DNA of 64,000 nucleotides, taken from positions 124,001 through 188,000 of the forward strand of contig MCGE01000033.1 of assembly GCA_002105175.1 (NCBI GenBank), written 5' to 3'. A program made the translations under genes and the position numbers. The notes beneath the pieces are model-generated. The model worked only from the letters and a program-made list of their open reading frames with translations. It did not search any database and was not told the DNA's origin. Positions 10,891 to 28,255 of the stretch are shown here, piece by piece; the first letter of the stretch is position 1, and each line of letters begins with the position of its first letter. This DNA is from Absidia repens. Taxonomy: Eukaryota > Mucoromycota > Mucoromycetes > Mucorales > Cunninghamellaceae.

Positions 10891-12053
10891 TGGCATTACG
10901 AGTCGATGGCGATATCTGGTTGTTCGATTGTGGGGAAGCAACACAACATCAATTTCAAAAGAGTCATCTGAAGATGGGTCGCATCACCAAGATCTTTATC
11001 ACACATATGCATGGGGATCACTGTTTTGGTTTGGGTCCGCTCATGTGCTCCATGACTGACACCTTGAATCCTGACAAAAAGATACTGGACGACACCACGC
11101 AACCTCTAGATCAGCAGCAACCACCTATTGAAATCTACGGCCCTGCTCGCTTACGGCAATGGTTGCGCACTACACTCTCTTCCACCTATTCCAACTTACG
11201 AGGTTATTATCGTGTCCATGAATTCCTTCGACCGGACGAGAAGGATCAAGCGGATGGCTATGTGATGGACGAACAAACCAACGACGGCGACGACGCTGCG
11301 GACTCAGCGCCTCATCATCCTCCTCATCATCATCCTCAGGAACTCCGCGGCACCAACCATTATTTATCACCCGTCACTACGCTCGATCTTGGCAAAGGTT
11401 ACACCGTCGTAGCAGCACCCATTGAACATTCGATTCCATCACTGGGCTTTCTTGTGCAAGAGCCTGACGTGTTGGGCAACTTGGACCGGGAGCTGGTGGT
11501 GCCTCACTTATTGCGCAATGCAGACGCTTTGAAAACGCAGCAGGGGATCAAACAACCATTGTCACTCTTAGGACGACTCCAACGCCAAGGGGAACGGATC
11601 CAGTTACCGGATGGCACATGGCTGGACCCTCCAACGAAAAAACCCGGCCGACAAGTCGTGATTCTAGGCGACACTTGCGACCCATCTTCCCTCATCCCTT
11701 ATTGTCATCAACCTCACCTCTTAGTACACGAAGCAACAAACGCATTGACGTCGTTGGATATAGATAAAAAATCGGATGGCACCTTGACCATGACCCACGA
11801 GATGGTGGAAACACGCGCACGACAGCATGGACATTCGACACCGCAAATGGCTGGCGACTTTGCAAAAAGAATTGGCGCGCGTACGTTGATCTTGACGCAT
11901 TTCAGTGCAAGGTACAAGGGCGATCTCAGTGAAGATGGAATCAAGGTCATGGAGGAAATCAGGCAACTGGCGTTGGATCGGTTTGGCAAGGAGAATGATA
12001 GTGAACTCTATTGCGCTCGTGATTTATGGTCTTTTGATATCAAACATCGATGA
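10815..12053 (+). CDS. tRNase Z, short form (ELAC1-like tRNA 3' endonuclease)
   Basis: Removes 3' trailers from precursor tRNAs. A single exon encodes 412 aa. Metallo-beta-lactamase features appear in order: FLGTSSAQPSTTRN near the N-terminus, WLFDCGEATQ (residues 35-44), the zinc motif HMHGDH (64-69), IEHSIPSLGF, LGDTCD, LLVHEATN, and the C-terminal GHSTP and LTHFSARY. The length and the single domain indicate the short tRNase Z class. A His/Asp/Pro-rich insertion (about residues 150-180) is extra relative to human ELAC1 (363 aa). Met5 (MDITFLGTS) is an alternative start. The promoter and 5' coding region are tandemly duplicated upstream. A likely poly(A) signal is near 12207. Confidence 0.95.
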   Translation: MVVAMDITFLGTSSAQPSTTRNHQSMALRVDGDIWLFDCGEATQHQFQKSHLKMGRITKIFITHMHGDHCFGLGPLMCSMTDTLNPDKKILDDTTQPLDQQQPPIEIYGPARLRQWLRTTLSSTYSNLRGYYRVHEFLRPDEKDQADGYVMDEQTNDGDDAADSAPHHPPHHHPQELRGTNHYLSPVTTLDLGKGYTVVAAPIEHSIPSLGFLVQEPDVLGNLDRELVVPHLLRNADALKTQQGIKQPLSLLGRLQRQGERIQLPDGTWLDPPTKKPGRQVVILGDTCDPSSLIPYCHQPHLLVHEATNALTSLDIDKKSDGTLTMTHEMVETRARQHGHSTPQMAGDFAKRIGARTLILTHFSARYKGDLSEDGIKVMEEIRQLALDRFGKENDSELYCARDLWSFDIKHR

Positions 12054-12924
12054 TTTTCATTTAGTTTAGTTTTTTTGGGGGTGTGGGGGTATTATTGATT
12101 TTCCTGCTCCTCCTTACCGCTCTTTGTTATTATTAGTTAGATTTTATACATGTATATGTATATATTTTTTGTGGTTTTTTTTATTGTTGTTTTATTATTA
12201 TTGGGAAAAATAAAAATGGTGTGACGTCTTGGTGAATCTGAAATATGATAATAAAATGTTGAAATTGACTCCTTTTTTTTTTTTTTCTGTTTTCCTATAA
12301 GAACTATTATGATCGTATGTGCAATATGCGGGGCAAAGAAAAGAGGGGGGAAATGTGTGGAATGAAATCATGCCGCCAAAACGGGACGAGGGCGCATTGA
12401 CAACATGATACCAAAAACATGATAAAAAAAGACACATACATAAAATGGGATAGGTGTTGATGATGATGATGAAGGTATTGGTATTGGTGGCGGTAATGTT
12501 GATCTTGATAGCAGTGAAAGGGTGACCTGAATTACTACTATGTAAATAAGCTTTTTTTTTCGTCGGTTGATTTTGCAACAAACATTTTCTGTGGAAATGC
12601 ATTGTATGGCAATAGAATATGTCACGTATTTTTTTTTTTCTTTTTTTTTTTTTTTGGTTTTGTTTTGTTTGTTTTGTTTGAGCTTACCCCACATATCTCT
12701 ATCACCAAGTTTGAGAATGGAGAAATCGAATTTTTTCCTAATTCTGACATCCAAACTCATAGGGATGCGACATACCATTCCCGATGTCAAAAAGTTTTAA
12801 AAGGACATTGTCTGTGTGCTTGAAGATCCTCTTTTCTTCTTCTTTTTGTGTATTGTCATTGAAAGGCTCCCCGGCATAAAAAAACCAAATATCAAACAGA
12901 ATGTATCTTTCATCCTCTTTATCT
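12054..12924. other. tRNase Z 3' UTR and upstream region of the aspartic protease
   Basis: The tRNase Z stop is followed by TTTAGTTTAGTTT and an AATAAA near 12207. A GA/TG-rich stretch (GATGATGATGATGAAGG, near 12460) and T-rich DNA (12625-12680) follow. No separate gene is supported on either strand. Confidence 0.45.
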
Positions 12925-14472
12925 ATGATTGCAAGCATGCTGCTTTTGTCAAGTTCAATAGTCTACGGTGAATCATCATCAATGCCATCGAACCGTCGAA
13001 CTTTCAAGTAAAGTGACAAAAAGGAACTCAATCACGTTCATTTCTTAACCTGGCTAACCCTACTTATTCTTCAACAAATCAAATTTAGAATGGATTTAGA
13101 AAAAAGACCCGTTTTTTCATCAAGCCACGGAAGCTCTGGGGCGCTCGGTGCTGAGGGCAGTGCCCAGGTTGACCTTAAAAGTATCTTTGTTGATGTGGAG
13201 GTAAAAAATTCAGGAACTCGCTTTTTTCAATGGCCGACTTTTTTTTTTTAAAAAAAATCGATTTGATTTTTCTTTAATCTTTCTTTTTTCTCTCTCTCTC
13301 TTTTCTTCTTCGTGTCATGTTAGTATGTGGGAGTTATTAGTGTAGGAACACCTCCTATTCAATTCAACATGGTGCTGGATACTGGAAGCTCTGACATTTG
13401 GTTCCCATCTGTGCCTTGTGATAGTTGCGGCGATCATCCTCTCTTCAATTCAGAAAACTCCTCCACATATCTATCGCTCGATCGGGAGTGGTCACTGGGA
13501 TATTTTGATGGCTCATTTGCAAAAGGTGTAAGTTTATTCTACCTGTCGGATCAAAACATTGTCAGAATGTGACATTTGGAAATGACCTTTATTTTTGTTT
13601 TCTTCAACTTGACTTTTTAGGTGGTTGGAACGGATACAGTACGTATGGGCGACTTGACTCGTGCAAATCAAACGATTGGACTGGCGACGCTGGAGTCCAA
13701 ATCTTTTGGTGGAAACACATATCTAGATGGTGTATTTGGCCTTGCGTTTCCATCCATGTCATTGACTAAACAGGAATCAAGCATTATTATGGATATGTAC
13801 AAGGATGGGCAAATTGAGGAACCAATCGTGGGAATGCACTTGGGTCGAACACGGGATGGCGGTAAAGGCGAAACTGTAAGTTATTTTCTTTTCACCATAA
13901 ATGCATTGCCCTTCTCTCTTGTGTGTGAAAAAAATCTTTTGCTTTCATGTCACTGACTCTCTCTCTCTTTCCCCTTTGTGTAGATCTTTGGAGGTGTCAA
14001 TCAGAATCGATTTACAGGCGAACTCAATTATATCGAGGTGACCAAACAAAAATATTGGCAAGTGGACTTCGGCGGTGTGGATATTGATGGCACTCTTTAT
14101 ACGGACAACAGTACCGACCAAGCTATGATTGATACTGGTACCACACTTCTTGTTGTCCCGACCTCGGTGGCGGATGCCATCCATTCCTTTATTCCTCACG
14201 GGAAATTCGTGGACCCTATTGGATGGTTCTTCCCTTGCAAAACCAATCTTAATACGACAGTGACAATCAAACTTGGTGGACAAGATTTCCCCATCCCATT
14301 ATCGGAACTCATTCGGGAACGCTACATTGCAGAGGATCCAACGTATTGTATTAGTGGCGTGGGCGCATCGGATTCTGGACTGGCTATCATGGGGGAAACA
14401 TTCTTGCGGAACTATTACTCTAGTTACAACTTTGAAACAGCCAGGGTAGGCTTTGCTCCTTCCAGTCTTTAA
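12925..14472 (+). CDS. Secreted pepsin-like aspartic protease (rhizopuspepsin type, A1 family)
   Basis: Endopeptidase with two catalytic aspartates. Five exons (12925-13007, 13089-13200, 13324-13527, 13621-13875, 13984-14472) encode 380 aa. The first ATG opens a signal peptide (MIASMLLLSSSIVYG) and a short, basic pro-region. The first catalytic motif is DTGSSDIWFP with a nearby CDSC disulfide loop, and the second is DTGTT. A C-terminal disulfide pair (FPCKTN and TYCISG) and the terminal MGETFLRNYYSSYNFE and VGFA also match the family. The flap reads YFDGS rather than the usual Y-G-(D/T)-G. The pro-region, about 50 residues, is on the short side. Exon 1 depends on intron 13008-13088, whose phase fits exactly. 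Confidence 0.92.
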
Positions 14473-15134
14473 CATAGTTTAGCATAGTTTAGCCTCCTCC
14501 CCTCCTTCACACCCACCTCCATTTTTTATTTGGTTTAGTTTTTTACATTATGCTTTGTATATAGATCTATTATGAATAATAAAATAAAACAGCTTATTGA
14601 ATATTTATTTTGGACATCAATGATATGTGTAGTTCCTTTTTTATGCGGGATGGGCGTAGAAATGGACGACAAATTCAAGTTGCACGGAAATGATGGGATA
14701 TTGGTTGGAGATTACAGATCACCATGCCGAATGTCTATATTATGTCTTATATTTCTCAGAATAGACTAGTAAACATCGTGTGATACGCAGATACCTGAAA
14801 TACATAATGATATTCCAAGTTTTATGTATTTGGCTATGTAAACAATGGGGCATACATTTTCCATTTTGCATATACTCTAACAAAAACCAAACAATACAAT
14901 AGACACTTCAATAAACAATGACGCTGTCAAACAATAAAATGCATAAATAACGTTTTATTCATAAAAATAAAAGTGAAACAAAGGGGGGGGGAGTGAATGT
15001 ATATAGTCTAGAAGTTAGAGGGAAAACTAAAATTATAAACAAACATGAGTGCAGTATCTGTGTGTATGTGCAGATATTTGAGACGAAGGCGGGGGAGGGG
15101 TAAATTGATTTTTCTATCTATTCTACAGTAATTC
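14473..15134. other. Convergent 3' region of the protease and Trm4
   Basis: The protease stop is followed by repeated CATAGTTTAG and AATAAA hexamers at 14576-14585. TTTTATTC near 14950 is the minus-strand poly(A) signal of Trm4. The small frames here have no support. Confidence 0.5.
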
Positions 15135-18318
<3,184 letters not shown>

Positions 18319-18488
18319 TTTTTTAAGAGATAGATCTGTCAAAAACAGGGGCACAAAGAGAAATTGGGAAACTTTTTTTTTTTTCTTTTTTTAAAGCCTC
18401 CGCTGCTCAAGCACCGGAGTCTTAAAACACGTGGAAATTAAGCTTTGCATGTCTTTCTTTCTTTCTTTCTTTATTCTTCACAACAACC
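18319..18488. promoter_or_regulatory. Compact divergent promoter of TRM4 and SMC1
   Basis: Only 170 bp separate the two ATGs. It contains a T-rich tract (18371-18391), an interrupted inverted repeat CTCCG...CGGAG (about 18399-18419), a CACGTG E-box (about 18430-18435) and a (TTTC)n tract leading to the SMC1 start. The E-box is a plausible bHLH-factor site. Its function is inferred. Confidence 0.5.
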
Positions 18489-21400
18489 ATGGGCAAACTT
18501 GTTCAGATTGAAGTGGAAAATTTCAAATCATACAAAGGATTTCAAGTCATTGGTCCTTTTTATCCCTTTACTTCTGTGGTTGGTCCTAATGGCTCAGGTA
18601 CAAAAATGATATTAAAATCCCTGCAAAATTTCAATACTAAGGTTTTCAATGCTTCGTATTAGGCAAATCGAACTTGATGGATGCTATCTCATTTGTACTT
18701 GGCGTGCACGCTTCTCATTTACGGTCACTGTCGATTAAGGATCTGATTTACCGCGCAAGTGCTTTACAAACAACTGACGGCAGCGCAGCAACAACGTCGA
18801 CAACGCGCAACAATGGTTCAAGCGGTCCACGAAAAGCACATGTCACTGCTGTTTACGAAAAGGCAGGTGGTGGACAAGTCCGGTTCAAACGTATCGCTCA
18901 CCAAAATGGACAGTCTGAATATTATATCAACAACCAACAAGTACCTCACTCTGAATATGATGATGCCTTGGAAAAAGAAGGTATACTGGTCAAGGCAAAG
19001 AACTTTTTGGTGTTCCAAGGTGATGTCGAATCTGTGGCAAGTCAAACCCCAAACGAACTCACCAAGTTGATTGAACAAATTAGCGGGTAAGTCACCTCAG
19101 TCAAGCCTCCATAGAACGAAAATGATGATTATTGTATTGATCCTTTTCTCTCTCTTTCCGTTTCTTCTTCAATAGATCTTTGGAATTAAAGGAGGAATAC
19201 GATCGATTGAAGGTCCAATATGATACGGCTGTGGATGGAAATGCACATGCTCTCAACAAGAAACGTGGTATATCGGTGGAAGTCAAGTATTATAGACAAC
19301 AAAAGGAAGAAGCCGAACAATTCACTCAACTGGTCCAGGAACGCAAAGAAATATATGCTCGATATTTTTTATGGAAACTGTATCATGTTGAACAAAAGAC
19401 CCAGGAAATGTATGCTCAAGTCAACAACAACCATATGGCTGCAAATAATGCTACTGAGGAACAGGTAATTTATTCATGGTCAAATATATTAAAGAGGAAT
19501 ATGTATATATGGCATTATTTACCAGTGTTTATCCGTTATACTTAGTTGGAATTGGAAGAAAAATTCAAGTCTGTCAGAAAAGAACAAGCAATGATCCATC
19601 GTGAACGAACTCGGCGGGAATTACAAATCAAGAAAACAAAGCGCACACTTACTGAACAGGTAATATATATATATACGACTATATTACACCGAATAAAGAA
19701 TTTAGTGAATTGACCCGCGTTTTTTTTTTTTTTTGTTTTAAATCAAGCGTCCTACCTCTATTGCAATTCAAGAAAAGTTGGATCACTTGGAAAAGCGGAT
19801 CATTCAAATCAAACAAAATGGAACTCGTGCCGAGCGTGATTTTAAACACCAGGTAAAATGTAGGATGTCAATACAATAATATATTTACATAGATGTTCTC
19901 TTTTAATATTGATAGAAACATGAAGTTGCGCAACTTGAAAAATCAATGGAATTGCTCCACATTGAAGAATCCAATTATAAAAGTAAGGACAAAACTAAAA
20001 GAGGGTAAAGATACGTTCTACTAAACGATATGTGCTTTTTGTTTTTTTGGTGGTACCGTAGACGAGGTAGCTCAAACCAACTATGGTCAAGGTCCAAAAC
20101 TTACCCCGGAACAGATGACGGCTTATGAACAACTGTGAGTAACAAATGTATACATCAACCGGCTGTTATAATGTATATAAATCCTAACACACTCTCTCTT
20201 CCATATCTGTAGAAAACAAGCTGTAAGCGTACGAGTCACCAACGAGCAAGAACAACTCTCCAATTTAGAACGGAAGCGAAAATTGGCAGTGCAAGAAGTG
20301 GACCGACAGACATCAAAACTACAGCAACTTGAAGACAGCAATGCTTTGTACAAGGATGACAGACAAGAGGTGATGGACAATGGGAATACGCTTTCGAACG
20401 ATGCCGAAACCCTCACAAAACAGCTAGCCATCCGACGACAGGACTTGTTATCTCTTGTACAGCAACGCAAGGACATCCACAACCTCGAAATGCAACTGAA
20501 CGAAAAACTCCAGGGGACACTCAACGAACTGATAGAAGCCAAGATGACACAACATGAATCGGAAACGGACTCCAAACTCAAAGAAAGTCTCACTATGATG
20601 CGACAACTTTTTCTCGGTGTTCATGGTCCCTTGGGAAAATTATGTAAACCAACACAACGCAAGTATGGTCAGGCCGTCAGCACTATCTTGGGGCGAAATT
20701 TGGAAGCCATTGTGGTAGATGATCAATGGACGGCTATCAGCTGTATTCAGTATTTACGCGAACAACGTGCAGGGAAGGCTACTTTTTTACCACTCCACTC
20801 ATTATCTGCGCCTGCTATCCATGATCGATTCCGAAATTTGCCTCGTTCCAGCCTGGCGGTGGATGTCATTCAGTGCGATAATATGTACCTCTCTGCTGTG
20901 CAATATGCTTGTGGGAATGCGGTTGTTTGCGAAAATATGGCGGGCGCAAAGTATATTTGCTATGAACTCAATCATGACGTGAAAGGTAAAAGAAATTCAG
21001 AAAATATAAGATGATATTTCACGTTGATGACAATGATGATGATTGACTAACGCCTTTTTATTTTTAGCTGTCACTTTGGATGGTAATGTGATTCATCGCA
21101 GTGGCTTGATTACTGGTGGACCAAGCTCATCACAAAAGGACAAGATCTGGGACGAAAAGGACGTTGACGGTAAAATAAAATAAAATAAAATAAAATAAAA
21201 ATCATGTTGAAATATGCATTTAGCATTTCTCTTACTTTGTATATTAGGTTTAATACGCACGCGTGACAAGATTTTAGCAGAATTGGATGAACTTAATCGC
21301 AACAAACGTATGGGTAGTGCAGAAGAACAGGCCAAATGTGATTGTGATGGAATGGAAAGTCGTCTATCTTTTGTGCATGATGAACTTGTAAGTTACACAG

Positions 21401-23297
21401 AAGAAAAGAAATATATATTGTGATCATGATTTGACTCTTTTCCCCGTTATTATTAGAAAATCGCCGAACAAAAACTCAAGGACGTCGACAGCTCTTTACA
21501 ACATATACAAGAAAACATGGTCATCCATCAACAGCAACTTAGTCACGCCCAGTATTCACTCGGAATGTTGGACAATGATATTCAGCAAGTGAAGCAGCAC
21601 ATTTCCGTGGTAGAAGATGACATCTTTGGTGATTTTTGTGGCAGCATTGGCGTATCCAATATCCGACAATACGAGGAATCCCAGTTCATACTACCAGATC
21701 AGGTGCGGGAACAACATGCGAAATATAATACCCAGCGAACACGATTACAAACTCAGCACTCGTTTGAAAAAGAGCAACTTGGATCCATCCAGGAACGATT
21801 GACAAAACTGGTCACATCTTTACACGAAGCGGAACAAGCACAGCAAAAGAATCAAGCTGAATTAGTCGCTCTGGAACAACGAAAGGAAACATTGACGAAC
21901 GATGGTCAAGCCTATGAAGCTGAATTGCAGGTACAACTCGAATTGGAACAAGCCAAGCAACAGGAAATGGAGGCAATTCGACTCACACTGGAAGCGAAAG
22001 GGAAGGACATGGATACCTACTTGCAGGAAATCATCGTCGTGGAAACCAATATTGATAAGATGCGTGCTGAACGAGCTGCCGTCTTCCGGAAATGCAAACT
22101 GGAGGAGATCTATTTACCCTTGATTAGTGGCACCGTGGATGATGTGTTGATAGACGATGCTGCTGTACCATCGGTAAGTGAATACACCAATAATAATAAT
22201 TATAATAATAATAATTACAAAATATTGACTGATGCTATATGGTATCGATTTTTATTTTTTCTAATAGTCACTAGACAGCACGGGGTCCGAAAATTCCATG
22301 GATGTGGACGAGCCATCACAACGATCCATCCGGACTGCTGACTGGACTGTGGAGGTAGATTTCACCCCTTTGGACGAAGACGAGCGGGAAGACGGTAGTG
22401 ATGAATTGGAAAAACGATACCAAGACGATATCAAGCGTCGCAGTGAAGAAATTTTAAAAATGGAGCCCAACCTCAAGGCCATCGACCGGTTGGATGGGGC
22501 GGAACAGCGATTGGAGGATATCGAACAGGAATATCGAGCAGCAAGAAAATCAGTGGATGCAGTAAAGGCAAAGTTTGATCAAATAAAACGTCAACGGTAA
22601 GAAAACATACTAAAAAAACAAAACAAAGGAACCATGTCAAAGTAGATTAACATGAGTGAGGGATTCGTTTTTTTTAAAGGTCATCGCTATTCCGAGCAGC
22701 ATTTACTCACATTTCCGAACATGTCAATCTAGTTTACAAGGAATTGACCAGAACTCCGACATTTCCTCTGGGTGGTACAGCGTATTTGACGTTGGAGGAC
22801 TCGGATGAATCCTATTTGAAAGGCGTCATGTATCATGTCATGCCTCCTATGAAACGGTTCATGGATATGGCTCAATTATCTGGTGGTGAGAAAAGCATAG
22901 CGGCTCTGACTTTATTGTTTGCTATCCGAAGGTAAAACATTTTATTTACAACAACGTATCTGACGATTTTTTTTTTTTTTTTTTTTTTTTTTTGTAGTTA
23001 TCAGCCCTCGCCGTTCTTTATTTTGGATGAAGTGGACGCTGCTTTGGACAATACAAATGTGCTAAAGGTAGTGCGATATATCAGACTACACGCAAATAAC
23101 AGCTTCCAATTCATTGTCATCTCCTTCAAAACTCTTCTGTACCAACATGCCCAAAGCTTGGTTGGAATTTACCGCGATATGGATCATAACTCTAGCAAAT
23201 GCTTGACATTGAAGGTAATCAATTAAACAAATATCGTCTATGAACGGTGCTGTTACTAATCATGTTATATTCTATCTAGTTGGACGAATACCAATAG
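18489..23297 (+). CDS. SMC1: Cohesin subunit SMC1
   Basis: ATPase arm of the cohesin ring. Fifteen exons: 18489-18597, 18663-19086, 19176-19464, 19546-19659, 19748-19852, 19916-19982, 20062-20134, 20213-20985, 21068-21169, 21248-21387, 21457-22173, 22268-22596, 22680-22931, 22998-23214, 23280-23297. All phases join, giving 1242 aa (yeast 1225, human 1233). The Walker A GPNGSGKS (32-39) is split by intron 1. Coiled coil follows, then the hinge (exon 8, FLGVHGPLGKLCKPTQRKYG onward), a second coiled coil with the SMC1-type VDFTPLDED, the signature LSGGEKSIAALTLLF (1147-1161) and Walker B FFILDEVDAALD (about 1171). SMC1 rather than SMC3 is indicated by MGKLVQIEVENFKSYKG. The last exon encodes only LDEYQ. 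Confidence 0.97.
21171..21200 (+). repeat. (TAAAA)6 microsatellite at an SMC1 5' splice site
   Basis: Six perfect TAAAA units sit directly after the last exonic base pair context of exon 9. The GT of the splice donor (GGTAAAA) overlaps the first unit. Length changes here would leave the GTAAAA donor intact but alter intron length. Confidence 0.9.
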
Positions 23298-23575
23298 GCT
23301 TAATCTAGCATCAATAGTAATAGTATATAATAGTATAGTAATAGTAGTAGCATAGCATAGCGTAGCATAGCATGGCATAGTATAGTTGTATAGCATAGCA
23401 TAATTGGGCTGTATAGTTTTCTGGAATAAAAATTGATGGGCGTTTGGTGATCATGAAAACTCCGATCGCGATATTTCTGCTCTTCAAGTTGCTCCGTTCA
23501 TATTCCTTGCCTTCTCCCTTTTTGTTTTTTTTTTTTTTTTAATTTTATACCATCACTTGTCACCCAGCAACCATC
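23298..23575 (+). other. SMC1 3' UTR with TAGCA/TAGTA repeats, and the cullin leader
   Basis: After the SMC1 stop, an imperfect pentanucleotide array (variants of TAGCA and TAGTA, about 23318-23402) precedes AATAAA near 23426. A T-rich tract then leads to the cullin ATG at 23576. The two genes are tandem and only 278 bp apart. Confidence 0.7.
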
Positions 23576-26973
<3,398 letters not shown>

Positions 26974-27530
26974 TTTGTTGTTTGTAGTGGATTTTATATA
27001 TACATTTTGTTTCAATAAAGTGATATATATATATTTTTTGAAATACATTATCTTGTCTTCTCTTTTTTTTTCTTTTTTTTTTTTTTGCGTTTTTATTGGG
27101 TGTGTGTGTAGAACACACTCATGCTTTTGTCATGCTCCGACTTTTTTTTTTGTCTTTAGATTTGATCAAGTCAATTGAATTGGATGATATTGACTCATTT
27201 AGAAAAAAATACTAGGCAGCTGTTTGGCATGCATCGAAACAAATAATTAACGATTTAGTTACCCAACTTCCACTACTACAGTTAGTATTTAGCCACAGTA
27301 TCTTCCATCACTTGGACGTAGTGTCAGTCCTAGTCGATTTGCGTTTAGTATTATTATTACTGCAATAAAATAAACAAACTGATTGATTTATACACACTAT
27401 ACTATGATATAGATACTTTTTTTATACTAGTATGGAGAAGCTGTTGGGACACTGGGGCCGGTGTCATTCATGTTTTGTTACTGGTTTGGACATTGTGTAG
27501 GGGCCTGCGAGAGCCACGACTGAAAACATT
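26974..27530. other. Cullin 3' UTR and intergenic DNA
   Basis: CAATAAAGTGATAT near 27012 is the probable cullin poly(A) signal. A second AATAAA lies near 27366. No other gene is visible before repeat copy C. Confidence 0.5.
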
Positions 27531-28255
27531 TCAAATTCCGCCCACGTGAATATTTATTTTTTTCGCTCTCTTTCTTTTCAATTACGTTTTTCTTTCTTTC
27601 AATTTTTTTTTTTCACCATTTAACTTCTTTGAGATTAACTTGGACTTAGATTAGTATCAGGACTAGTTTAGAAGGGTTTCCAAATCAGGGATTACAAGAT
27701 GCATGGCGAAACCCGTTCATTTGGATTCAGGATTTAGAACCACCATTAGTTTGGCTTTTTGGAGCATTCACTAGCTTAGCTTAGTATTAATTTGTCATAG
27801 TTTGTGTTTATATTTGAATAAAGTATGTCTTTTTTTACATGCTTCAACGAAAAATTGTTTCATTAGTTCCTCTCATGTCTTGTGCAATAGATCTCTTTTT
27901 TATCACCATCACGTTTTTTTGCTTAGTGTTGACCGTTGTTGTACTTCAATAACAGTTGTCCCTTCAATCTTCTCATGCATTGCACAGTCCAGTATTGGAT
28001 TTATTTTCACAATTGTCTCTTTAGATTAGTATTGTCACTTCTCAGAATGCCCATTCGTCTCTCTCATGCTACCTCCATTAGATCTTCTTGTTACAATGAA
28101 CCCACCCGCGCCTTTAGTTTAGTATTTGCCCAATATGCTCCAATAAAATATATACCTTTCCGTTAACCTTCTTCTGACCCAATATTATAATGAGCAAAAT
28201 CGCTGTTCTAGCTGTTTTTTTTTGCGAATATCTTGAGCCAAACACCTGCTTTCTT
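27531..28255 (+). repeat. Dispersed CACGTG-box element, copy C
   Basis: CAAATTCCGCCCACGTGAA carries CACGTG at 27543-27548. It continues through a pyrimidine tract, TTCACCATTTAACTTC, the core with ATGCATGGCGAAACCC, and TAGCTTAGCTTAG, to GAATAAAGTATG (about 27818). Two further modules end with CAATAACAG near 27950 and CAATAAAATATATAC near 28143. Similarity to copy D continues to about 28255 (AACACCTGCTTTCTTGA). It is one of the two most complete copies. Confidence 0.82.

Noticed and set aside
12198..12800. Overlapping minus- and plus-strand frames downstream of tRNase Z
   Set aside because: Low-complexity poly-Phe/poly-Lys frames from T/A runs, without splice or start support.
20123..20593. 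A 156-codon Ser/Cys-rich minus-strand frame inside SMC1
   Set aside because: Antisense of coiled-coil codons; this is expected by chance from Glu/Gln/Lys-rich coding DNA.
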